NCBI RefSeq assembly: GCF_002994635.1
Contig: NZ_PVNL01000096.1
Location: 1-64,000 of the forward strand
Direction: 5' to 3'
DNA length: 64,000 nucleotides
From: Enhygromyxa salina
GTDB taxonomy: Bacteria > Myxococcota_A > Polyangia > Nannocystales > Nannocystaceae
Position numbers and translations under genes: made by a program. The notes below the pieces were generated by a model. That model was not told the origin of the DNA. It saw only the letters and a program-made list of their open reading frames with translations, and searched no databases. The number at the start of each line of letters is the position of its first letter. Positions within the stretch are counted from its first letter, which is position 1. Positions 8,207-15,374 of this stretch are shown here, in pieces.

Positions 8207-8539
8207 TCACCAGCTGCCGTGCGAGCCGTGCGAACCATGGCTGCCGTGCGAACCGTGGCTGCCGTGCGAACCGTGGCTGCCGTGCGAACCGTGGCTGCCG
8301 TGCGAGCCGTGGCTGCCGTGCGAACCGTGCGAGCCGTGGCTGCCGTGCGAGCCGTGCGAGCCGTGCGAACCGTGGCCGGGATCGCCGGGTGCTTCGAACA
8401 TCGCGACCGAGCGCGAGGTGTCAGCGAACGCGACCGCGTTGTCAGAGATCTCGCGCTGTTCCGAGTTGAGCAGGGGGCTGGCTTTGCGCCCAAACACGGG
8501 AAGCTCGAGCTCGACGGGGTTCTTCGGATCGTTTGCCAT
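8207..8539 (-). CDS. hxsA: His-Gly-Ser repeat RiPP precursor (HxsA-like)
   Basis: A 110-aa precursor peptide. The ATG at 8539 is preceded by AAGAGG at suitable spacing; a longer in-frame extension to a GTG at 8674 lacks such a site and crosses the 8704 hairpin side of the leader. Residues 1-55 form a leader beginning MANDPKNPVELELPVFG. Residues 56-109 are 18 perfect, uninterrupted His-Gly-Ser triplets, and residue 110 is a C-terminal Trp. His-Xaa-Ser repeats define the HxsA family, whose members are encoded with radical SAM maturases HxsB and HxsC and with HxsD; here X is always Gly. The HxsB- and HxsD-like genes lie just upstream. The mature product and the modification are unknown. Silent codon variation among the repeats (AGC/TCG/TCC-like and CAC) argues for selection on the peptide. 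Confidence 0.88.
   Translation of the reverse strand: MANDPKNPVELELPVFGRKASPLLNSEQREISDNAVAFADTSRSVAMFEAPGDPGHGSHGSHGSHGSHGSHGSHGSHGSHGSHGSHGSHGSHGSHGSHGSHGSHGSHGSW
8213..8374. repeat. 9-bp tandem repeat coding the 18 HGS triplets
   Basis: Eighteen near-identical 9-bp units encode His-Gly-Ser on the minus strand. On the plus strand the same repeat makes a spurious frame of WLPCEP-type repeats. The array is in frame and would tolerate whole-unit gain or loss. Confidence 0.95.
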
Positions 8540-8703
8540 TTTTAGAGACCTCTTCAGGAGTAAGGCTGAAGGATGCGCTCGAACCCTATCACGAGCGGCG
8601 GGGCGTTGTCGTGATTTGATCGGGACTCGACCACCAGATTTTTGCCTGAACCGACCAAAAACCAGCCACCTCACGCCCGGGTGGGTCGATCCCCCAACGG
8701 AAG

Positions 8704-8725
8704 ACGGCGCCCGAGTGGGCGCCGT
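8704..8725. promoter_or_regulatory. Perfect 9-bp inverted repeat between hxsB and hxsA
   Basis: ACGGCGCCC and its complement flank a 4-base loop in the 228-base gap between the HxsB-type gene and the precursor gene. There is no U tract on either strand. It could be an attenuator or mRNA processing/stability element that lets the precursor be made in excess over its enzymes. Inferred. Confidence 0.4.
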
Positions 8726-8767
8726 GATGGCCGCGGCTGCGCGGCTCCCGTGAGCGATGTCGCCGAA

Positions 8768-10312
8768 TTACGCCTCGCTGGGCGCAGCCTCTAGATCGGA
8801 CTCGAGCTCCGGGGTCCGCCCAGGCTCTTGAACGAAGTGCTCACGCGGTCGGATCGTCGTCCAGCGCTCGAAGATGGCCATGACCTCGGGGTCGTTCTCG
8901 GCCAGCTTCTCGAACAGGTAGTCCTGGATCCCCTTGTGAACTGCGCACACGTTGTTATCGCGCATCCGCCCAAACACCGAACCCTGCGCCTTGTAGTTGT
9001 AGGCCGCGTTCGTGCCGCAGTAGGGGTTATAGGCGCAGTTTACGCAATCGGGCTGCTGGTCGAGGTTGGTGGCGATCACCATCGCGCGGATGGTCTCGTG
9101 GCCAACGATCTTTCGGTACGGCGTGTCGACGTCACCCAGACAGAAGGTCTGATCCTGGGTGGCCGCGAGCATCCGCCCCTCGTCGCAGCTGTAGACCTTG
9201 CCGTCGTAGCTGTAGGCGAGCTGACCGATCCCGGCGCCGGCCGGGTTGCGGTTGTCGAGGAAGTTCGGGTCCTCGCCGCGCAACATCTTGGTCAGGAAGA
9301 TCGCGGCGTAGCGCTCGAGGATCTCGACGCCCTGCTTGTTGAGCTCGATCATGTAGTCGACGGACTTGCGATAGAACTCGAGGTACTCGCCGCGCGGGTA
9401 CTCGAGCCGCAGCCGCGCCCGCTCGGCGAACCCGAACGGATCGACCGGCCGCAAGAAGATGGTCTTGCAGCCCAGCCCGACGTAGGTGTCGACGACCTCT
9501 TTCCACTTGCCGAGCGTGGCCTTGGTCGTCGTGAGCAGGGCCTCGACGTGATACAGCGTGGGGTCGAGGCCGATCTCGATGTAGGCCTCGTTGACCCGCT
9601 TGATCCAGCCGGCCGCGGCCTGGAACGCGTTGTGGCTGACGGGCAGCTTGCGCTGGGCGTTGTGCAGCTCTTCCGGCCCGTCGATGCTGGTGCACAGCTG
9701 GACCTTGTTGGCCAGCAGGTACGCGAGCTTCTCTTCGGTGAGCAGCGCGAAGTTCGAGACCATCGTGAACTCGAGGCGCTTTTGGATCTCTTTGTTGCGC
9801 TCGGTCGCGTACTCGATGATCTCTTTGACGACCGGGAAGTTGACGAGCGGCTCACCGCCCTGGAACTCGATCGTGATGAACCCGTTGGTGCTCGACAGGG
9901 CCAGATCCACGGCCTTGCGCGCGGTCTCGATCGACATGTCGGTGTCGACCTGGTCCATGTTCGCGCGCGAGGCGTGGCAGTACACGCAGGTCTCGTTGCA
10001 GCGCAGCGTGACGACCATGACGTGCAGCAGCGGGCCGCCGTGGACGAAGTACTTGCGAGCCTTGACCCGCTCCGAGGCGGCCTGAACGTCGTAGTTGCTG
10101 CGCAGGAAGTTCTTGTCGAGCAGGCGCTCGTGCAGCGGCGAGTCGGGCGTGGACTCGCCACGGGCGAACTGAGTGAATTCCTCGACGGTGAGGATCAGCC
10201 AGTTGCCCTCGAGGTTGGTGATCAGGATCGCGTCGTCGCCGATCTGGCGCCAGCGAAAGAATGCCTGGGTACCGGGGCGGGGTTTGATCTCGGCGAGGTT
10301 GATCGGCTTCAT
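8768..10312 (-). CDS. hxsB: Radical SAM/SPASM peptide maturase, HxsB type
   Basis: A 514-aa radical SAM/SPASM protein. Residues 1-90 form an N-terminal region with NLEGNWLILTVEEF, of the kind that in HxsB precedes the catalytic domain. Cys105, Cys109 and Cys112 (CNETCVYCHAS) hold the SAM-cleaving cluster, and IEFQGGEPL binds SAM. The SPASM region holds auxiliary-cluster cysteines C376, C423-x2-C426-x5-C432 and C456. The CxYCHA and FQGGEP motifs, the N-terminal domain and the adjacent HGS-repeat precursor together point to HxsB, the maturase of the His-Xaa-Ser system. The presumed chemistry is a radical cross-link or epimerisation on the His-Gly-Ser core; which one is unknown. It lies 28 bases after the small HxsD-like gene and upstream of the precursor. 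Confidence 0.88.
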   Translation of the reverse strand: MKPINLAEIKPRPGTQAFFRWRQIGDDAILITNLEGNWLILTVEEFTQFARGESTPDSPLHERLLDKNFLRSNYDVQAASERVKARKYFVHGGPLLHVMVVTLRCNETCVYCHASRANMDQVDTDMSIETARKAVDLALSSTNGFITIEFQGGEPLVNFPVVKEIIEYATERNKEIQKRLEFTMVSNFALLTEEKLAYLLANKVQLCTSIDGPEELHNAQRKLPVSHNAFQAAAGWIKRVNEAYIEIGLDPTLYHVEALLTTTKATLGKWKEVVDTYVGLGCKTIFLRPVDPFGFAERARLRLEYPRGEYLEFYRKSVDYMIELNKQGVEILERYAAIFLTKMLRGEDPNFLDNRNPAGAGIGQLAYSYDGKVYSCDEGRMLAATQDQTFCLGDVDTPYRKIVGHETIRAMVIATNLDQQPDCVNCAYNPYCGTNAAYNYKAQGSVFGRMRDNNVCAVHKGIQDYLFEKLAENDPEVMAIFERWTTIRPREHFVQEPGRTPELESDLEAAPSEA

Positions 10313-10340
10313 GACATGGCTCTTCTCGGTTCGGGGGAGT

Positions 10341-10559
10341 TCAGCTGACGCCGCCGCGGTCGACGGTCAGGCCCAGCACGAAATTGCCGAATTCACCGAC
10401 GATCTGGCGGGCGGCGGCCTCGTGCTTGGGGGTGACTTGCACGACCCAGTGGGCTTCGGTCTCGCTGAGCGCGAAGTCGGCGAAGCGGCTCCAGGTCTTG
10501 ACCGCCTCGTCGATGGCCTCGCCTGCGTAGACCTCGCGATCGAAGCGAAGCTCGGTCAC
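10341..10559 (-). CDS. Second, short HxsD-like protein
   Basis: A 72-aa protein starting at a GTG that overlaps the stop of the preceding HxsD-like gene (GTGA, 10556-10559), so the two are translationally coupled. Its second half, ARQIVGEFGNFVLGLTV, matches the RRIVGEFANELLSCT segment of that neighbour, and the first half (DREVYAGEAIDEAVKTWSRF) matches the family's start. It therefore looks like a minimal paralogue that lost the C-terminal extension. HxsD has no known enzymatic motif; a role in binding the leader or chaperoning the maturase is plausible but inferred. Confidence 0.7.
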   Translation of the reverse strand: MTELRFDREVYAGEAIDEAVKTWSRFADFALSETEAHWVVQVTPKHEAAARQIVGEFGNFVLGLTVDRGGVS

Positions 10560-11101
10560 GCCGAGGCCTCCTCGGTGTCGGCCTTGGGCTCGGCGTCGGC
10601 GTCGGCCTCGGCCTTGGCCTCGGGGCTGGGACCGGGGCTGGGCCGCCCGTGCTTCTCTTCCCAGGACTGCGCGATGCCGAGCGGGTCGTCGAGCGCCTCG
10701 TCGGTGAAGTCGAAGTCGGCGAGGTCGTCGAGCGAGGGCTCACCCATGGCCCCGGCGATCGCCTGGACGGTCACGGTCTCGATCGCGACCCGGTTGTCCT
10801 GCGTGACCTGGTGTCGCCAGGTACACGACAAGAGCTCGTTGGCGAACTCGCCGACGATGCGGCGCAGGGCCTCGACCTCTTCGACCGACTCCTTGGCCGA
10901 CAGGGTGATCCGGTAGCTACCGGCCGCCGGGCGATCGATGAACACGTAGCAGCGATCGATGAAGATGTAGGAGGCGCCGTACACCGCCTGCAGCGGGTAG
11001 AGCTCGCTGTCGACCGTCATGCTCACCGAGCGATCCGTGCCGGAGACGGAGGCGATGGCCTCGGGGATGTCTGTGAATGAAGTCTGGTTTTCGCTGCTCA
11101 T
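10556..11101 (-). CDS. hxsD: HxsD-like protein with acidic C-terminal tail
   Basis: A 181-aa protein. Residues 25-115 resemble HxsD of His-Xaa-Ser systems: YPLQAVYGASYIFIDR, then IVGEFANELLSCTWRHQ, aligned with the LLNDYxLRE signature from which, as I recall, the family took its first name, and ETVTVQAIAGA. Residues 116-181 are an added tail rich in Glu, Ala, Asp and Pro, including the repeat EADADAEPKAD, probably disordered. It precedes the short paralogue and HxsB in a tight operon. Function in the family is unknown; leader recognition or complex assembly is inferred. Usual HxsD proteins are nearer 100 residues, so the tail is unusual. Confidence 0.78.
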   Translation of the reverse strand: MSSENQTSFTDIPEAIASVSGTDRSVSMTVDSELYPLQAVYGASYIFIDRCYVFIDRPAAGSYRITLSAKESVEEVEALRRIVGEFANELLSCTWRHQVTQDNRVAIETVTVQAIAGAMGEPSLDDLADFDFTDEALDDPLGIAQSWEEKHGRPSPGPSPEAKAEADADAEPKADTEEASA

Positions 11102-11255
11102 CTGAACTACCCGTTGGGGTCAAAAGTTCGCGGCCGAGGGTATCAGCTACGTCGCGCGGCATCACCCGGTGAGATCGCCGAAGCACCCTCGAGCTCGCGC
11201 CAAGCTCACACCACCCTCGAGGCCCGTGAGGGTTGTGACGCAACGTACACCACTG

Positions 11256-13337
11256 TCATGGTGACTGCGTGCCCTTCACGCGGACGCGCAACAGCCACTG
11301 GTTGCTCGCGTGCGGGCCGACCTCGTGACAGGCGATCGGTGCCAGGCCAAATTCCGCGGTGAAGGGCTCGAGCACCCGCGCGGCCTCTGTGGAGCTGTCG
11401 TTGCGGTAGTGCTCGAACTCGGCTCGGGACCGCTCCGCTCGGTGAGTCTGGTCCCGGGTCCGGGCCAGGCCGAACGCGACGTTGTCGACGATCGTCAGGG
11501 TCCCGCCCGCGCGAATGCGCGGCAGCAGCTCGGCGAGGATCGCCGCGGGCTCACGCAGGTGGTTCCACGCGCGCAGGATCAACACGTGGTCGAAGCGGCG
11601 CTCGGGCTCGAGCTCGAGCTCCTCGCCGCCGGTCTGGCGCAGCTGCGCCCACGGCCAGCGCTGGCGCAGCGCCGCGATCGCGCCCGGGTGGGGATCGACA
11701 CCGAGGTAGTTGATCGTCCCGGCGATCGCGAGCGGCGCGAGGATGTCTTCGTAGGGTCCCTCGCCGCAGCCGAGATCCAAGACCTCGCCGCGCAGGTCCG
11801 CGAGCACCTCGCGGACCTTGGCGTCATCGCGGGTGAACACGTCCTCGAACAGCGGCTCGAACATGCCCGTGCACGCGCCAAAGCTGGGGCAGCCCTCGCA
11901 CAGCGGGCTGCGGACCAGCTGGACCAGATCGCGGGCGAAGTCGTCGGGCGCGGGCTTGGTCGACACGTCGAGGTACAGCTGGCCGAGATCGTGCTTGATC
12001 TCGATGATCTCCTGATCGGAGAAGTCGCGGCTCTCGGCCCGAAACCTCGCGATGCGCTTGCCGTTGCGGACGAACAGATCGCGGCCGCGATCCCAGGGTG
12101 TGACCCCGAGGGGGCTGCGGTCTGCCCCCTTGGACAGACCGTTGACCAGCGGACAGTCGGCGTGGGTCGAGCCCTCGAACCCGACGCTGACCAGCTTCTC
12201 GAGCTTGTAATTGTACGAGTTCGAGCGCGGTCGATCCCGATGCGGGTGGACCTCGGTCGCGCCGTAGACCTCGTGGTAGCCCTTGTAGAGCCCCGGACAC
12301 GGCCCCCGCAGCGCGCACCCGTGGCACGGGGCCGCGTGGGTCTTGTTGAGATCGTCGACCGGAAAGAAGTCGGGCTCGCCGACCTCGATCATGGTCCGAT
12401 ACGCGTGGGTCTTGAGGTCGTCGAAGCGATCTTCGTAGCCCGGCAACAGACACAGCGGGATCGCCCCGTGGCTGAAGCTCGGCCCCGGCTGGCCGAGCTC
12501 GGCGACCCGACGATCACCGTGCTCGATCGCCTGCATCACCCGCTCGGCGACCAGCTCGACCCGCGGCATCAAGTGCTCGAACAGCTTGTCGCCGCCGCCC
12601 TTGGGCTCGACCATGGAGAACTTGACCTCCACGTCCGGGTAGGGCAGCAGCGCGTCGACCAGGCCGATCAAGTGCTCGACGTTGTGGCGGGTGATCACAC
12701 AGTTGACGGCGAAGTCGAGCCCGCGCCCCGACAGCTGCGCGACCGCCTTGTAGGCCGCATCGAACGCGTCGCTGCGGACCATGAGGTTGTGGATCTTTCG
12801 GGTCCCGCCGTGGAGCGACAGGTACACGTAGCGCAGCCGCCGAGCGATCAATTTTTCGACGAGCTCGGGGTAGGCCAGCATCTGACCATTGGTGACCAAC
12901 CCAAAGTCGAGGCCCAGCGACGCGGTGAGCGACGCCCAGTGGACCAGCTCGGGTCGGATCGTCGGCTCGCCACCCGACAGCACGACCATCTCGTGACCGA
13001 GCTCGGCGGCGCGACGGATCTTGTGATCGACCTCGGCGGTCGACCCCTGGATGTGGCGGACCTCGAGCGTGTGACAGAACGAGCAGTGCTCGTTGCAGGC
13101 GTAGCCGACCTTGATCAGCGCCTTGGTCCCGCTTCGCGATCCGGACGACGCTCCCAACGCATGCGCTCGCTCGCGCTCGCTCGCTTGGCCTGGGCGACTC
13201 ACGTCCGCGCAGTGTAGCGGAGGGAGCCGCGGGTCAGTGGTTGGCGTCCTCGAACACTCCCCGAACACGCCCCGGACATCCATGGCGGGGGCGATCGCCC
13301 AGACCGCGGCCGGGGCGATCCCCGCGGATCCGCGCAT
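11256..13337 (-). CDS. Radical SAM enzyme fused to a class I SAM methyltransferase
   Basis: A 693-aa two-enzyme fusion. The radical SAM half has C81-x3-C85-x2-C88 (CNEHCSFC), SGGEPTIRPE and the local SLHG motif. An auxiliary cluster is suggested by C338-x2-C341-x5-C347, followed by a second Cys group, C395 and C480-x2-C483-x5-C489. The C-terminal 180 residues form a class I methyltransferase with VLDLGCGEGPYE (about 519-530) and LGVDPHPGA. The first about 70 residues are low-quality sequence and the true start may be later (for example the ATG at 13283). It is first in the strand order leading to the HxsD, HxsB and HGS-repeat genes, with 154 bases before the HxsD-like gene. It may modify the HGS core and then methylate it; this is inference. 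Confidence 0.85.
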   Translation of the reverse strand: MRGSAGIAPAAVWAIAPAMDVRGVFGECSRTPTTDPRLPPLHCADVSRPGQASERERAHALGASSGSRSGTKALIKVGYACNEHCSFCHTLEVRHIQGSTAEVDHKIRRAAELGHEMVVLSGGEPTIRPELVHWASLTASLGLDFGLVTNGQMLAYPELVEKLIARRLRYVYLSLHGGTRKIHNLMVRSDAFDAAYKAVAQLSGRGLDFAVNCVITRHNVEHLIGLVDALLPYPDVEVKFSMVEPKGGGDKLFEHLMPRVELVAERVMQAIEHGDRRVAELGQPGPSFSHGAIPLCLLPGYEDRFDDLKTHAYRTMIEVGEPDFFPVDDLNKTHAAPCHGCALRGPCPGLYKGYHEVYGATEVHPHRDRPRSNSYNYKLEKLVSVGFEGSTHADCPLVNGLSKGADRSPLGVTPWDRGRDLFVRNGKRIARFRAESRDFSDQEIIEIKHDLGQLYLDVSTKPAPDDFARDLVQLVRSPLCEGCPSFGACTGMFEPLFEDVFTRDDAKVREVLADLRGEVLDLGCGEGPYEDILAPLAIAGTINYLGVDPHPGAIAALRQRWPWAQLRQTGGEELELEPERRFDHVLILRAWNHLREPAAILAELLPRIRAGGTLTIVDNVAFGLARTRDQTHRAERSRAEFEHYRNDSSTEAARVLEPFTAEFGLAPIACHEVGPHASNQWLLRVRVKGTQSP

Positions 13338-13653
13338 GCACCAGTAAGTCTGGCCCTGTGCGCATTCGACCGATGGGGATCAATGCTGGATCCGCGCGTG
13401 GGATCAGCGCGAATGGCCTGCGAGCCGCCAGTCATTCGCCCGCGCCGATCCTGGCAGACCGCCCCAAGACCCTGTCAGTCAGGTCCTGCGTGCACCGACG
13501 GTCCCCCCACCCGCGGTCGCTCGCAACCCACGCCAAACGCGGACTCACCGGCAGTTGGGGCTCGCCCCGACCGCTCGAAATTCGCGGCCGTGCTCTGAAC
13601 TTTGCTTGACGCGGAGGGCCGTGCCGGGCTAGCGTCGATTCCGCTGGAGTCCC
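13338..13653. other. Divergent intergenic region between two RiPP gene sets
   Basis: No gene is supported here. The stretch separates the minus-strand HGS operon from the plus-strand Tat-protein operon, so promoters for both should lie within it. I see no convincing operator palindrome. Confidence 0.5.
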
Positions 13654-14256
13654 ATGACGTACGAGCAATCGACCTTTGAGCGTAACTTGATCGGCCGTCG
13701 TCAGGCCCTCTGCACCCTCGCCGGTATCACGACGGCTGTCGCTGGCATTGCCCTGGTCGGCGTGGGCACTGCTCGCGCCGCTGGTTTGTCTGTCGACGGT
13801 GGTGAAGAACAATCTGCGGCGAACACCGTGACCGCGCAGGAAGCCGTCCAACAGATCGAGTACGACGCCGCCACGGCGCGCGAGCTCGCGATGGTGGAAG
13901 CGCTGATCCCCGCCGGCCTCGACATGGGCAGCTGGTCCATCGAGAAGGTCCAGGCGCCTCGCCTCGGCGCGATCGCGGTGGTCATGCGCACGCCCAGCGG
14001 CGACGCGTTTCAGGTCGACATGCTCCGGCGTGACGCGAGCGCGGCGGGCCTCGCCGACACCAAGCACTTCAGCCTGTTCATCGCCAACAGCGGCGACGGC
14101 TCCACGTCCACGGACGAGTGGCAGGCGCGCGGTGTCAAGGTGCTCGCGCACCACATCTCGCGAACCGAGCGCAGCGGCGCGCCGCTCCCCGAGCTGATGA
14201 CCTTCAGCCAGCGCGAGCGCCAGCACCCGTTCGGCAACTACGGCGTCCTCGGGTAG
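13654..14256 (+). CDS. Tat-signal exported protein, candidate substrate of the adjacent radical SAM/HExxH enzymes
   Basis: A 200-aa protein with a twin-arginine signal: Arg15-Arg16 in GRRQALCTLAG, a hydrophobic stretch to about residue 42 and an Ala-x-Ala site (ARAAG). The mature part has no recognised catalytic motif. It contains conserved-looking segments AIAVVMRTPSGDAFQVD, HFSLFIANSGDGST and a His-bearing end (KVLAHHISRTERS, then RQHPFGNYGVLG). Tat export suggests folding, and possibly modification, in the cytoplasm before secretion. It is followed after 104 bases by a radical SAM gene and a coupled HExxH hydroxylase gene. That order makes it a candidate modified protein or RiPP precursor, which is inference. 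I do not recognise a named family. Confidence 0.75.
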   Translation: MTYEQSTFERNLIGRRQALCTLAGITTAVAGIALVGVGTARAAGLSVDGGEEQSAANTVTAQEAVQQIEYDAATARELAMVEALIPAGLDMGSWSIEKVQAPRLGAIAVVMRTPSGDAFQVDMLRRDASAAGLADTKHFSLFIANSGDGSTSTDEWQARGVKVLAHHISRTERSGAPLPELMTFSQRERQHPFGNYGVLG

Positions 14257-14324
14257 GCTGAGTCGCCCACGGGACAACTCCCGCTCCAACAACAAAACCG
14301 CCGGGCCCCGCTCGGCGAGTACCC

Positions 14325-14346
14325 ACGGCGAGACTCGGCTCGCCGT
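14325..14346 (+). terminator. Hairpin between the Tat-protein gene and the radical SAM gene
   Basis: Arms ACGGCGAG and CTCGCCGT form a perfect 8-bp stem with a 6-base loop, followed by TTGT. Its position after the candidate substrate gene and before the enzyme genes suggests partial termination that favours the first gene's product. Confidence 0.45.
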
Positions 14347-14360
14347 TTGTATCTCCCCAA

Positions 14361-15374
14361 GTGCCGTCTTCAGAGTCCAGGGCCATCGTCCGGCTGAGCT
14401 TCGCCTGCGACAGCGCGTGTGTGTTCTGCGGGCAAGATGGCCGGTCCGATCCGCTCGAGGTCGACGAACAGCAGCTCGCCGCGGTCCGCGAGCAACACGA
14501 TGAGCTGACCTTCGTCGGCGGCGAGCCGGCCCTCGATCCCCGGCTACCCCGGGCGATCGCAACGGCGCGCGCGCTCGGGTTCACGGCGATCGGGCTGCAG
14601 ACCAACGGCTGGGCGCTGGCGACCGAGCCGGGCTTGTTCGACTCGCTCGTCGAGGCGGGGCTCTCGGATCTGCACCTGTCGATCCACGGTCCGACTGCAG
14701 AAGCCCACGACTTTCACACGGGCCGCCCGGGCAGCTTCGCCAACTGCTTGGAGATCCTCGCGCGCGGGCAACGGGCAAACCTCCCGGTCGTCGTCACCAC
14801 GATCGTCACCCGCTCGAACCTGCGTGAGCTGCCCAAGCTGCCGCCGCTGCTCAAGCGTCGCGGTGTCTCGGCGTGGCTGCTGCAACCCGTTCGCCCCTAT
14901 GGTCGCGCCGCCGATGGCTTCGCGCGGATCGTCCCGCGCTTCGGCATGGCGATCCCGTGGGCACTGCATGCGCTCGAGCAAGCGCGACGCCACGCGCTCT
15001 CGGCCTGGATCCGCGGCGCGCCGCTGTGTTCGCTCGGACCGTTCGCCGCGGCCGCCCTACCCGACGAGACAGCTTCATCGCCCGGCGCCTACGCCCCCGC
15101 GTGCACGCAGTGCCCCGCACGATCCCGCTGCGGTGGCGTCGATCCGGCTTACCTCGCGGTGTTTGGTGGCAGCGAGCTACGGCCTGGACCAGCGCGCCCG
15201 ATCGGGCCGTTCGATCAGGGCCGCCAGCGATTGATGCGAATGTTCGTCGGGGTTGGCGAGCTGGTCGAGCGGCCTCCGCAGCTGCGCTCCCCCGCCGCGC
15301 CCGAGGCCAAGGGTGAGAGTCAAAAGGCCCTGCGCCTGCCCGTGCTCCCGAGCGACAATGATCGCGAGCCGTGA
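14361..15374 (+). CDS. Radical SAM protein paired with the HExxH hydroxylase
   Basis: A 337-aa radical SAM protein starting at GTG. C16-x3-C20-x2-C23 (CDSACVFC) binds the cluster, FVGGEPALDPRL binds SAM, and LQTNGWAL and LSIHGPTAEAHD match the other island members. A Cys group near residue 250-262 (CTQCPARSRCGGVDPAYLAVFG) resembles a truncated SPASM/twitch cluster. The remaining C-terminal 60 residues look disordered. The next gene starts inside its stop (GTGA), so the radical SAM and HExxH proteins are co-translated and probably act together, likely on the Tat-signal protein encoded upstream. The reaction is not deducible from sequence. Confidence 0.85.
   Translation: MPSSESRAIVRLSFACDSACVFCGQDGRSDPLEVDEQQLAAVREQHDELTFVGGEPALDPRLPRAIATARALGFTAIGLQTNGWALATEPGLFDSLVEAGLSDLHLSIHGPTAEAHDFHTGRPGSFANCLEILARGQRANLPVVVTTIVTRSNLRELPKLPPLLKRRGVSAWLLQPVRPYGRAADGFARIVPRFGMAIPWALHALEQARRHALSAWIRGAPLCSLGPFAAAALPDETASSPGAYAPACTQCPARSRCGGVDPAYLAVFGGSELRPGPARPIGPFDQGRQRLMRMFVGVGELVERPPQLRSPAAPEAKGESQKALRLPVLPSDNDREP

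Noticed and set aside
8055-8753. Plus-strand frames with WLPCEP or AVRTVAAV repeats across the HGS array
   Set aside because: These are translations of the complement and shifted frames of the HGS repeat. The minus frame has a ribosome site, leader and family fit.
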